From the NCBI GenBank assembly GCA_001275005.1, contig JWZX01003115.1, forward strand, positions 1 through 41,834: a stretch of 41,834 bases of DNA, in the 5' to 3' direction. The notes beneath the pieces are model-generated. The model was not told the origin of the DNA, made no database searches, and saw nothing but the letters and a program-made list of their open reading frames with translations. Positions 19,101 through 27,193 of the stretch are shown piece by piece (positions within the stretch are counted from its first letter, which is position 1; every line of letters starts with the position of its first letter). The position numbers and the translations under genes are program-made. This DNA comes from Chrysochromulina tobinii. Taxonomy: Eukaryota; Haptophyta; Prymnesiales; Chrysochromulinaceae.

Positions 19101-19210
19101 GACTTCCGGCGCGCTGGGCCAGTCCGCACACCACCACAACACGAAAATGACCTCCAATCAGAATTGCTTTTTTCGTTTGGTGGTTTCGCCTTTTTGCAAA
19201 CCACGACCAC
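16130..19210 (-). CDS. large coiled-coil protein, function unknown
   Basis: The ORF gives 1026 aa. A start at the second ATG (19099, MSSDDDDDDDD) would give 989 aa and removes a Cys/Lys-rich leader, so it may be the true one. The N-terminus has two Asp runs, then a Ser/Pro/Gly/Ala-rich disordered part. From about residue 300 to 640 there is a long heptad-rich coiled coil (HYEDRLEKERATIRRKEAEL onward), dense in Ala/Glu/Arg/Gln. A duplicated GASPPASRPPAPPSHR segment follows, then a shorter coil near 735-785. The last 200 residues look globular (WLLKIVFDPPN..., TYLGPRHVTISTKDGIVLVRGEVHL) and match nothing I recognise. Length and coil content suggest a structural, basal-body or flagellar role, but this is not demonstrated. 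Confidence 0.75.
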   Translation of the reverse strand: MVVVCKKAKPPNEKSNSDWRSFSCCGGVRTGPARRKSMSSDDDDDDDDPIYSASDDTDDDDDDNTRPSASPASLPRSSQLRQGLQIIHGIASAADSEASKEASLQQDLEAAEAEAVAELESERAAGRKKPEGAPLRASSPPPPPPVKTSPRAESTSSAFHVPIGSPLSSTAAWSPPRVLKGTEAIKYIQKEIGVQQTLLDAQRASPTPGRSSSRRPTTARGGVRRDSSGTPATRFGGGGGAGAAGSAGAGAVTGAGAGAGGSAAGGALPFHTRGSTWTNVVPSPAIGAPSPRSSLLRVRRHYEDRLEKERATIRRKEAELDVVAQRVENEAHRQAVATTTKSLTRLRHEQQQQLQQQHKIHQAQEHDKAAAAVREAQLLEAHRAELSKVQREVRVAAEARGTAQLKAAEERHAKALRQLEEKLRASAAKRLEDAFASTKREAERADRLQRELDAIKADAHMGLARAERSRRELEEAVREAEAKCHVDKVQAVQTERRYWKQVRENALQAESIRSETVLQKIRIADENATQAAQALQLAHEAQQRAEVKWRFAESEREAMAEAQANLEALRRLAQEEFDRGQMMAADAEARVAAMKAEADEQRKQAREVQRLATEEKEALLRAIEEARDEALRALEKKAAGETHATEAAKAVAELQHQHQPSAVGSSTKPNEGPARIPDGLTSAAGGASPPASRPPAPPSHRPSGASPPASRPPAPPSHRLSWEAAQAERQLERLQTSLEDSELQISKLDSRLKQALYDKAAALERLRKAYATRIEAKPLDAAAVVRASSIAGAAVLPARMHAKEELLPMYMPLGVVCATPLSHSLAETAGFGCDGRDLEVLVVQQHGLAGRPMALAGRTAAEDGAIASAVAVRQGRGAGLGLGLGIPIHTRIGLSPGIHIGSSMLERLEDTWLLKIVFDPPNNGALDADVEPTATYLGPRHVTISTKDGIVLVRGEVHLTPRAPDESPSKRYDYHAATSAATLMQAFQARPRRPSAVRTARRHKGQRRANQEEADLSCLIPSVKPR

Positions 19211-19359
19211 GTGACCGTGACGCCGAAAGTGAATGCATGCAGATCACATGCATGTATGGACATGCGGTCCCCCTACATGTACGAAAATGCGGTCAGAGAC
19301 GTGTGCTTCCTATAATCTACTTGAGATGAGGTTATGTGGTAAGCGCTCCGCCGCCGCTG

Positions 19360-21411
19360 TCAGCGAGTCGTCGGTTTGGCAGCGTCCCGCGACTGAGCAT
19401 CTACCTCAACCACGTTGTCTTCAGGCAGCTCGCACGCCTCCGCCAGTGCCTCTAGGCGCTTCTGCTCCTGCGCTTCAACAAAGGTCGCCAGGACGAACTC
19501 GGCGACGGTCGCGGCGGCGAGCGTTGGAAGGAAGATGGAGGGATTCTCTTGCGTGAGCTCGAGTAGGAGCACGGAGGCAGTCAGCGGGCTGCGGAAGAGC
19601 GCCCCGAGTGTGGCCGCCGCTCCCACGATCGCATACGCCGGGGCGGCGGCAACGTGGAGGATGGGCAGCACCCCCCACGAGCCAGGGACCACATCGAGGG
19701 AGAGCTGAAGCGACACGAGGTTGGTGGCTGCAAACTCCGTCGCGCTCGCCACGAGGGAGTGGAAGGCCGCGCCGGCAGTGGCGCCGATGAAGAGAGAGGG
19801 AGCAAAGAGGCCACCGACGAGACCAGCCCCGAGCGAGAAGGCAGTCGTCCCTATCTTGAGGAAGGAGTAGCCGAGGAGTGAGAGGGGCGGCTCGGGCTGC
19901 GTGTTGGCGAGGATGGCATTGAGTGTGGCGTAGCCGTTGAACAGGATGCGCGGGAACGCGATGCCAATGCTGCCGACGACCGCCGCGGCAGCCATCGGCC
20001 GGAGGAGAAGCGGCACACTCGAGCCGATTGCGCCCTCATCGGACCACACAGACAGAGAGGTTGTGCGAGCTTCGCGCACCTGACGAGGGAGGTAATCATC
20101 AGTCATCATCAGTCATCATCGGTCATCATCAGTCATCATCGGTCATCATCAGTCATCATCAACGCGCACAAGGATCGCGAGAGCGCCCGCGAGCACGCCG
20201 AGGCCGAGGTAGAAGGGCATCTCGAGCAGCGGCGACTCGAGCGTGAACTCGGGCGACTGCAGTCGAAGGGAGCCCTGGAGGATAGCCTCACTCACCAGAG
20301 CGGCACATGACGCCGAGAGCGCGACGGCGGCTACGCGGAGAGTGACGCGGGCGGGCGAGGCCTGCCACATCCGCGCGCGGCGCAGAGAGATCCGTTGGGC
20401 GGACATCTCGCTCGTCTTCATCTCGTTGAGAGCCTGCGCGTACGCAAGCCTCATCTCCGTCTCCGCCTCCTTCTCTCGCGCCCTTCCACCTTCCGTGGCC
20501 GCAATACCGTCCAGCTGGCTCCGGACCTCAGCTGCGTTGTTGTCCGTTCCCGTCGAGAGCAGAGCAGAATCATCGCACAAGGCTTCGACAGTCACATCTG
20601 GATTGAAAAAGGGCTCGATGGTCGAAGCATACGCATCGCCATACTCGGTGAATCTCTCCTGAATCGGTAGCCGCGTCCTTCCTTTGGGCTCCGGCGGGCG
20701 CAGTGCCCTGGTAGCCCGTGCCCACCCACGTGAGATCAGGGGCCGGAGCTGTAGCGCAGGCCGGCCACCTTCTGGCGCCACGGTCTCGCAGGCGAAGACG
20801 ATGCCGGCAATAGGAGCGGAGAAGCCGGCGGCGACACCGGAAGCCACGCCCGCCGCTACAAGGATCGTATCTCGCTCCTCGCAAAGACCGCCGAAGATCC
20901 GGGCAGCAATGCCTCGCCCGATGTCCACCGCGGGGCCCTCCGGCCCGAGGCTGTTGCCCGTGCCGAGTGTAGCTGCTGCTGCGGATGCCCGAGCGACGCC
21001 GCGTCTGCTCCAGTCGAACAGAGATTCATCCGGCTTTGGCGGCTTGTCAAAGCCTGGGGTGCCTACTCTCAGCACACCGACGGCCAAGCCACCGAGCATT
21101 GGCGTCGCTACCGAAATGACCTCTGGTGGCAGAGCCTGAATCCAGAACGCGTTCGGATTCAATACGATGGGTTCAATGCCCTCGATGCCAAGTTTGAGGC
21201 ACGCGACGCCGACCCCAGTCAAACAACCCAACGCTACCGCCCGAGGCAGCAGAGTGGATGCAAATTGTGGTAGTGGAGTTGGGAATGCCGGTACTGGAGG
21301 AGTATCTTGGGCCATGCGTGCAGGTGCGATGCGCACCTGAGGCACGGCTGCGGCAAAGGTGTGATAGCCATTGGCAGCCGGCACGGAGGAACACGAGCAG
21401 CCACCGATCAA
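19360..21411 (-). CDS. CLC-family chloride channel / Cl-/H+ exchanger (two exons)
   Basis: Exon 1 is 21411-20170 (414 codons) and exon 2 is 20079-19360, giving 653 aa after removal of a 90-bp phase-0 intron. CLC signatures are intact: GTGNSLGPEGP (151-160; E158 is the gating glutamate), GFSAPIAGIVFACE (196-209; E209 sits at the proton-glutamate position), GGLFAPSLFIGA (503-514) and FRSPLTASVLLLELT near the end. Both glutamates favour Cl-/H+ exchange. No CBS domains follow, as in bacterial and plant CLCe/f-type proteins, so an organelle location is possible but the N-terminus gives no clear transit peptide. A loop of about 130 aa rich in charged residues (about 215-350) is inserted after E209. 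Neither ORF alone is a complete CLC, which supports the splice. Confidence 0.88.
20080..20169 (-). other. introner-like intron in the CLC gene (90 bp)
   Basis: On the coding strand it begins GTGCGCGTT and has seven 10-bp units (GATGATGAC followed by T or C; the last degenerate). It ends TACCTCCCTCGTCAG, and exon 2 then begins GTGCGC. So GTGCGC stands both at the donor and directly after the acceptor, like a target-site duplication that supplies the GT. It is phase 0. Its 3' 20 bases nearly match the intron of the CFAP52 gene. Confidence 0.85.
20091..20160. repeat. 10-bp tandem repeat inside the CLC intron
   Basis: Seven consecutive 10-mers on the plus strand: (A/G)GTCATCATC six times and GGTAATCATC once. 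They lie wholly within the intron, with no unique spacers. Confidence 0.95.
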
Positions 21412-21589
21412 GCATCGGCGCCCTTCACAGGCGTCGTATAATTAAATCTCGCGATGCCCTCAACGCGCGACAAAATATCTGTGACGATAGAAACTTCCCA
21501 ACTCACGTCAGCACAGCACGAAGACATTCACTTTCGAGAAATAAGGAACTTTCTCATCTGAACTTTCTTGTAAAGGGAAGGGAAGAAAA
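21412..21589. promoter_or_regulatory. divergent spacer, CLC / mitochondrial carrier
   Basis: This 178-bp region separates two divergent start codons and should hold both promoters. It is AT-richer than the flanking coding DNA. I recognise no specific element. Confidence 0.4.
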
Positions 21590-22486
21590 ATGCTACTGAT
21601 CGACGTCACTCTGATTCATCCGAGCACGCTGATCGCTACGAGCAGTGACGTCAACCTACAGGCTACCGTCGTCGCAGGTGCACTCTCAAAGCTCGCACGC
21701 GATAGCGTGTTGCATCCGCTGGACACGCTGAAGACGCGCTCGCAGATTCTGAGTGAATTGCAGCGAGAGGCAGCGCAGCAAGGCTCGCTCTATGCCGGCG
21801 TTTTGCCGACGCTGTTGCTTAGTCTGCCTGCGGGTAGCGCCTACTTTGGCTTGAATGAGGTGTGCAAGGACTTGGGCGGTAGCGCGGAGTGCGCGGCGGC
21901 GCTTTCAGCCACTGGCTACTGGTTTGTCCGTACACCGTCCGAGTTGCTCAAGACACGTGCGATGACGGAGACGGATGACCTGCAGCCGTTTCTGCAGGGT
22001 GACGTGCGCCGCTTCTCGTCACTGCTGTGTAACGAGGGCGTGGGCGCCTTGTGGACCGGCTTTGGCGCAACAGTGCTTCGCTCGATTCCCTTTGAGGTTT
22101 TGCGGCTCTCATGCTATCCGATCCTACTTGAAGCGTTCTCAGCGACTGCGGCGAACGACAGCGGCATCAGCGGGGCGCTCGCTGGCTTCACGGCGAGCAG
22201 CGGCGCCGCGTTGCTCACGCAGCCGCTCGACACCATCAAGACCTCGCTGCAGCTCACGCGAGAGGCCAGCGAATGGGACGAGTCGGCCGCTACCTCGTCG
22301 CAGGTGGACCGTTTCGCGAGTGCGGTGACCACGATACTTGCCAACGGCGGGCCTGCAGCCTTGTATCGCGGTGGGCTGTACCGCGCGGCCATTGCCGGGC
22401 TCGGAGGTGGCATCACGTTTGGAACGTATCAGATAGCTTTGCCGTGGGTGGAGCATGTGTTGCATGGTTTTGGTGGTCCCTCATAG
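21590..22486 (+). CDS. mitochondrial carrier family protein (SAM-carrier-like)
   Basis: The product is 298 aa, the usual length for this family of three repeats of about 100 aa with two TM helices each. The PxD/ExxK motifs are HPLDTLKTR (42-50), TPSELLKTR (115-123) and QPLDTIKT (211-218). The first repeat continues SLYAGVLPTLLLSLPAGSAYFG, and the third ends ALYRGGLYRAAIAGLGGGITFGTY. These resemble S-adenosylmethionine carriers most, but substrate assignment from motifs is tentative. It would sit in the mitochondrial inner membrane, or possibly a plastid membrane. The second repeat's PSELLK in place of P-D-x-x-K is normal variation. The gene is a single exon and divergent from CLC. Confidence 0.88.
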   Translation: MLLIDVTLIHPSTLIATSSDVNLQATVVAGALSKLARDSVLHPLDTLKTRSQILSELQREAAQQGSLYAGVLPTLLLSLPAGSAYFGLNEVCKDLGGSAECAAALSATGYWFVRTPSELLKTRAMTETDDLQPFLQGDVRRFSSLLCNEGVGALWTGFGATVLRSIPFEVLRLSCYPILLEAFSATAANDSGISGALAGFTASSGAALLTQPLDTIKTSLQLTREASEWDESAATSSQVDRFASAVTTILANGGPAALYRGGLYRAAIAGLGGGITFGTYQIALPWVEHVLHGFGGPS

Positions 22487-22621
22487 GGGCCGGGCCGGCG
22501 GCCGCGTCGAGGAGAGCAGGCTGGAACGGTGAAAGCTGAGGAGTGATGTGTGGAGAATGCAGAGAAGAACAGTCAAAGACTGCATTCATGTAAGCGGCTG
22601 TTGGCCACATGAGCCTAGACA
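22487..22621. other. short spacer between convergent genes
   Basis: These 135 bp form the shared 3' flank of the carrier gene (+) and the ADCK2 gene (-). Nothing is recognised in it. Confidence 0.4.
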
Positions 22622-24484
22622 CTACCCGCGTTTCGGATGGCGCGCGCGGAATTCGTCCCTGATGTTGAAGTTCGCCTTGGTTTCGCCACGGTCCGCGCGC
22701 TCTTTCGCAGCCAGGAGGAGCCTATCCTCATTGGCCTGGGCCTCGTGGTCGAGCAGATCGCCTGTCTCTTGCGAGCGGCCTACGCCCAGCAGCACGCGCC
22801 CCTTGCGGCGCAGGTGCTCGCGCACGACGACCTTTTTGGCGCGGGGTGCCACGTCGGCGGTCGGATCAACCTGGATGACGGTTCCCTCGACGACCTTGAT
22901 GGCGAGCGCAATCGAGGCGAAGGTGCAGTCCATCTTGACGCGGTGCTCGCACGCGGCCTCGCATATGATCGAGATGAAATCTCCGATCTGGTCGAAAAAG
23001 GTGGGCGAATCTCGCGCGAGCTCGACCATCGTCTGGATCTTGGCGCAGAAGCCATCGAGGTCCCGCAGCTCGCTGGGCGCAGGGGAGCGCTCTGCCATCA
23101 TCCGGGCGGCGCGAGCGCCGTCGTACTGAATGAAGGAGAGCAGCACGTTGAAGAGTGTCTCGTGATCCGCGACCGGGTAGCGCACGGCGATGCCCGCATC
23201 GAGGAAGGTGAGTTGCACGTCGGTCGGGTCGCCTGTCGGTCCTTCGGCAACGAAGATGTTGCCCGGGTGCAGATCGCCATGCACGAAATTGTCGAGAAAG
23301 ATCATCTGGAGGACTGCATCGATGCCATCGGCGCAGACGCGCCGACCCTCAGGGGAGCCACGTGGCAGCTCCGCCGCCCATTCGAGAAAGGGGCGTCCAT
23401 GCACAAAACTCTCGACGAGCACCTCGCGCGACACGAAGGGTGCCATCGGCTCGGGGAAGGCCACTAGCGGGCATGGCTTCCCGTGGCGTGCATGCTCCGC
23501 CGAAGGGGGGAAGGCCGCGCGGAAGCGCTCGAGGTTGGACGCCTCGACGCGCAGATCGAGCTGCTCGGTCAGCATGGACGCGAACTCACGCAGCATCGCC
23601 TCCGGGTTCAGCCATCGAAGCGACGTCAGCATGAGGAGCTGCGCGACGCCCTCAAGCAACCATATGTCGACCGCCATGTGCGCAGCCATATGCGGGTGGA
23701 GCACCTTGATGGCTACCGGCCTCCACGTGCCCTCCTCAGGCGTGACCACCAAATCCAGCGCGCCACTCTCGCCGCCGCTGCCACTGTTGCCGGCGCCGGC
23801 GCCGGCGCCGCTGCTGCTGCCGCTGTTCGCCTGCCGCAAGAGACCGCGGTAGACCTGGGCGATGCAACCGGATCCGATCGGCGTGCGCTCGATGTGCAGA
23901 TCGCGCCGCCACTCGGGTCCAAACATGGCGTCGAGCGAGAACTCCGTTTGTTCCCACGGGTGCTCAGGCGTGTTGTCTTGCAGGTGCTTGAAGCGTCGGC
24001 AGACCGAGGCGCCAAACATGTCTGGTCGCGAAGAGCCCCATTGCGCCAGCTTGATGAGGAGCGCACCCGAGCGCTCGAAGCTACGCACGCACCACCGCCA
24101 CCAAAACTCCTCTGCCCACGTCCAGCGACACAATGGATACAGCAACAGCAGGGGTCCAAAGAACACGATCAGAAACAGGGCGCGCCGCACGCAAGCGAGC
24201 ACCAGCAGGGTCTTACTGCGAGGCGACGTAAGAATCTTCGTCACTATGACTGGTTCCGCCGCCGCCGGCGACGCCTCGCACACTGCTTGTGGCAGGCGTG
24301 GCCACAGGTGGGAGTGCACAATCAGCCCAGCGCTTAGTGCAGATGCGGTGAGGCATGCTGGCCGCATGGTTGCACGTGTTGCGATGGCGAGTTCCAAGTT
24401 ACGCAGCGGTTCAGCTCGTAGGCAGTAGGCACGCACACTGACGCGCGCTCTCGCCCTCAGAGGAAACATCGTGCGACGCAGCAT
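22622..24484 (-). CDS. ADCK2: ABC1/UbiB atypical kinase, ADCK2 type
   Basis: I start it at the ATG at 24484 (MLRRTMFPLRARARVSVRAY), an Arg-rich amphipathic leader typical of mitochondrial targeting; this gives 620 aa, close to known ADCK2. The frame is open to 24757, but that extension is not family-like. Motifs in order: LLIKLAQWGSSRPDMF (the KxGQ region, with Ala for Gly), HLQDNTPEHPW, PIGSGCIAQVY (replacing the Ala-rich loop of other ABC1 proteins), VAIKVLHP (Lys), EQLDLRVEASNL, NFVHGDLHPGNIFV (catalytic) and FLDAGIAV (DAG for DFG). A Gly/Ser/Ala insert follows the nucleotide loop. A TM-like segment (LFLIVFFGPLLLLYPL) precedes the domain. ADCK2 relatives are linked to coenzyme Q and lipid metabolism in mitochondria. 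Confidence in the ADCK2 subgroup rests on the GSG loop and the QW..SRPD motif. Confidence 0.88.
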   Translation of the reverse strand: MLRRTMFPLRARARVSVRAYCLRAEPLRNLELAIATRATMRPACLTASALSAGLIVHSHLWPRLPQAVCEASPAAAEPVIVTKILTSPRSKTLLVLACVRRALFLIVFFGPLLLLYPLCRWTWAEEFWWRWCVRSFERSGALLIKLAQWGSSRPDMFGASVCRRFKHLQDNTPEHPWEQTEFSLDAMFGPEWRRDLHIERTPIGSGCIAQVYRGLLRQANSGSSSGAGAGAGNSGSGGESGALDLVVTPEEGTWRPVAIKVLHPHMAAHMAVDIWLLEGVAQLLMLTSLRWLNPEAMLREFASMLTEQLDLRVEASNLERFRAAFPPSAEHARHGKPCPLVAFPEPMAPFVSREVLVESFVHGRPFLEWAAELPRGSPEGRRVCADGIDAVLQMIFLDNFVHGDLHPGNIFVAEGPTGDPTDVQLTFLDAGIAVRYPVADHETLFNVLLSFIQYDGARAARMMAERSPAPSELRDLDGFCAKIQTMVELARDSPTFFDQIGDFISIICEAACEHRVKMDCTFASIALAIKVVEGTVIQVDPTADVAPRAKKVVVREHLRRKGRVLLGVGRSQETGDLLDHEAQANEDRLLLAAKERADRGETKANFNIRDEFRARHPKRG

Positions 24485-24876
24485 GTCGGCACGCGGAAGC
24501 GCACCAAGACAAAAGTCATGAAAATCGAGCGCGTGACGGGGTGCGTGACGCGTCGCCGACGCCAACTTTTGCAGTGACCTCAAAAGGTGACCAGGTGACC
24601 TGGTTCGATTTGAGGAGTGTTTCAGGGCGCCGCTCTCATCAACAGCACCAGAACACCCATTAGCAGCACACGGGGCCCCCATCGGTGCGCGCCTCCCGTC
24701 CTTGAAGGTGATCATCCGACCCGCAGCTGTCACACCGACACACCGACAGTGCATCATGTGTTATGAGTTGCTACGCGCGCTCGCGCAGCAGCAGCAGCCC
24801 CTCGCCCTCTCGCCCCGCCGTGCAGTGCATCGTGCTCGTCGGCTTCCACGCTTTTTCCACGCCGTCTCCTCCTCCG
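24485..24876. other. intergenic region, CFAP52 to ADCK2
   Basis: This 392-bp stretch is 5' to ADCK2 and 3' to CFAP52. The ADCK2 frame is open in 24485-24757, so part may be an N-terminal extension, but no family similarity is seen. The segment TGACCTCAAAAGGTGACCAGGTGACC near 24573-24598 is locally repetitive (short sequence, GGTGACC twice). Confidence 0.4.
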
Positions 24877-27053
24877 CTACTGCGGCGGCGCGCCACTGCC
24901 ATACCAGTTCCACACGCATATGCACGCGTCCTTGCCGACGGAGACAACTTGTTTCCCGTCGGGCGCCCACTTGGCCATGGTGACTTCGTCGGAGTGCGCG
25001 GCGCCGATCGAGAGGAGCGCGGACGTGCGCAGGTCCCACACCTGCACTTCACCCGAGGCGGTGCATGCAAGCAGGAAGTCTGACGAAGAGCCGTCCATAG
25101 GTGGCGAGAGGTCGATGTGGGTGAGGCGACGGTCCTTGTTGGGATCCTGCTGAGGAGACCACGTGAGCATCATGGAGACTGGTTGCTCCTCGTCGGTGTC
25201 CCAAAATTTGAGCGCGCCCGACGTATCCGCCGTGATGAGCTCGTACTCGCCCCGATCCATCTGCACCATCGACTGCATCGCACCCTCCTTGACGGTGAAG
25301 CACTTGACCCTCCGTGCTTGGTCGAGGTCGATCGACACGATCTTCTTGTCCTCGCCACAAGAGTGGATGACCTTGGAGCGCGCATACGGGTTGCAGTCGA
25401 CGCAGAGCGACGTGATACGCTTCGAGTGCTCGTCAAAGTTGCCGTGCAGCTGGCGAGACGGCCCGTCGCCCCACACGCGCACTGCTCCGTCCCGGCCGCC
25501 GCTGACGATGTAGAGAGCGCAGCGCACCTGATGAGGGAGGCAATTAGGTGTCATCAGGTGTCATCAGGTGTCATCAGGTGTCATCAGAGGTCATCACAGG
25601 TGACGAGGTAGAGAGCGCAGCGCACGATGCAAGAGACGCCCCCGCGGTGCGCCTTGACGATTTCCCACAGCGGCGCGCCGGTGCGCGCGTCGTAGCAGCG
25701 CACGTTGCCGTCGCTCCAGCCCGAGAGGCACTCGAGCGTGTCCTTGTCGATGGAGAGGCATTCGGCGCGCACGACCGCGTACGCATCCGTCGTCTTGACG
25801 GGTGGAGGTGTCTCAAACTCGACTCCATAGTGAGAGAGCTCCCACCGCCGCAGATGGCCAGATTCGGCGGAGCTGATGAACCACTCGGAGCTGCCGCCGA
25901 AGCTGATGCAGTTAATCGGCTGCGGGTGCGACGCGAGCAGCGGCTCGTAGCGCGCCGCATAGTTGCCGTCCGGTCCCAACGGTCGCAAATCGCGCGCGTC
26001 GAGCAGGTAGATGTTCCCCAAGCTCGTGCCCGCGAGAACCTGACGCCCGTCGGCCGAGACGGTCACGGAGCGCACCTCCCCGTCGAGCTGTGCGTCGGCG
26101 AGGCAGGTCCACTGCAAGTCCTCGCCCTGGAGCAGCTTGAGGGTGCCGTCGCCCATGCCGCAGTAGGCGAGGGGCGCGGTGGCGCTCCCCTCGCCAAAAG
26201 GGTCGCCCGCATCACGCACCGCGAGCGACAGCAGCCCGCCCTTGGAGACGGGTACGCACGCACGGAAGACCATGGCGGCCGCGTTGAAGACGCACAGCTC
26301 GCCCGCGCTTGAGCCGCACACGAGGAACCATGTGCCGCTCGCGTTGCACACGGCTGTCGCGCAGTGGTACTCGCGCGCCAGCCCCGAGGAAGGCAACTGG
26401 AAGAGAGACTGCTTGATGTTGAACTGCATGGTGTGCACGTCAAACTCCATGAGGTACTTGATGACCTTGCTGTTCGCAGCCGTCTGAAGCTGGTACGCCG
26501 CGTGCTTCTGCGTCTTGCTGCGCGACGGGATCACCTCGCCCCACGCGAGGAAGTTGAGCTGCCGCTGCTGCGTCTTGGAGAGCACTGCGAGCTGACCCGT
26601 GTTCGTATGCCACACGCACAGCTTGGCGCCGCCGGGCTGGTCATCGCTGCCCGCGAGGAACAGGTCATCGGGCGAGAAGGCGAGCACGCGCACGCGGTTG
26701 CGCGAGAAGGCGATGCCGTCGTGCAGCTCCATGAGCCGGTAGAGCGGCTGCCTCGATGCGTAGTCCCACACGATCACCATCGCCTCCGAGTTGGGTACGC
26801 GCGTGGTCGACGTCTGGCCCGAGGCGATCAGCGCGCCTGATGGCGAGATGGCCATGCACGTGATCGCCTCGTTGTGCCCGCGCAGGAACTCCTGCTGGTG
26901 AGGGTCCTTGACGTCCGAGATGACAATCAAACAACCGGTGAACGAGATCATGACCGACGCGTCCGTCGGGTGGTACTGGACCGAGCCGCCGCACGAGCCG
27001 TCGAAGCCCATCATGTGCTCCAGCTCGAGCGGGTCGAGCTGTTGCTCCTCCAT
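24877..27053 (-). CDS. CFAP52: WD40 cilia- and flagella-associated protein CFAP52/WDR16 (two exons)
   Basis: Exon 1 is 27053-25626 and exon 2 is 25527-24877, giving 692 aa once a 98-bp phase-0 intron is removed. It starts at MEEQQLDPLELEHMMGFDG; upstream frame is antisense to the neighbouring oxygenase gene and is ignored. WD40 signatures run throughout: FLRGHNEAITCMAISPSG, VIVWDYASRQPLYRL, VRVLAFSPDDLFL, KLCVWHTNTGQLA, LECLSGWSDGNVRCYDARTG then AHRGGVSC, YIVSGGRDGAVRVWG, KFWDTDEEQP and a final VVSVGKDACICVW. The opening GFDG...YHP..., the GH....CMAIS.SG..IASGQ block and the SGWSDGNVR...TG...AHR junction are typical of CFAP52, a doublet-microtubule inner protein of motile cilia. The intron falls inside the blade after GGVSCI; splicing restores the next WD repeat, which neither ORF has alone. 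Confidence 0.87.
25503..25625. repeat. direct repeat of about 24 bp bracketing the CFAP52 intron repeats
   Basis: TGACGATGTAGAGAGCGCAGCGCAC-type sequence at 25503-25527 recurs at 25601-25625 with one mismatch. Period-10 units (TCATCAGGTG) lie between at about 25547-25600. One copy is coding and the other is the 5' end of the intron. Confidence 0.95.
25528..25625 (-). other. introner-like intron in the CFAP52 gene (98 bp)
   Basis: On the coding strand it begins GTGCGCTGCGCTCTCTAC, contains a period-10 repeat (CACCTGATGA, about five copies, some degenerate) and ends TTGCCTCCCTCATCAG. Exon 2 begins with the same 18 bases, GTGCGCTGCGCTCTCTAC. It is phase 0. The 3' end is nearly the same as in the CLC intron (TTACCTCCCTCGTCAG then GTGCGC). 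Confidence 0.85.
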
Positions 27054-27193
27054 CGTCAATGCAATGTCTTCGTGTGCGAGGGGCAGCGGCGGAGCGAAGC
27101 GACAGTACCAACGGGCGATACACAACGTGATGACCAATACGGCGCGCCGAAGCAGAGCAAGACTCCCCACTTCGGCCCTTCCTGGTCCTCGTT

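Noticed and set aside
20091-20160. Tandem 10-mers that at first look like a CRISPR or minisatellite
   Set aside because: There are no spacers and no cas genes, and the repeats lie inside a short intron whose removal restores the CLC frame.
24485-24757. 91-residue N-terminal extension of ADCK2
   Set aside because: It is Cys/Gly/Ser-rich and not family-like, while the ATG at 24484 opens a good mitochondrial leader and gives the usual length.
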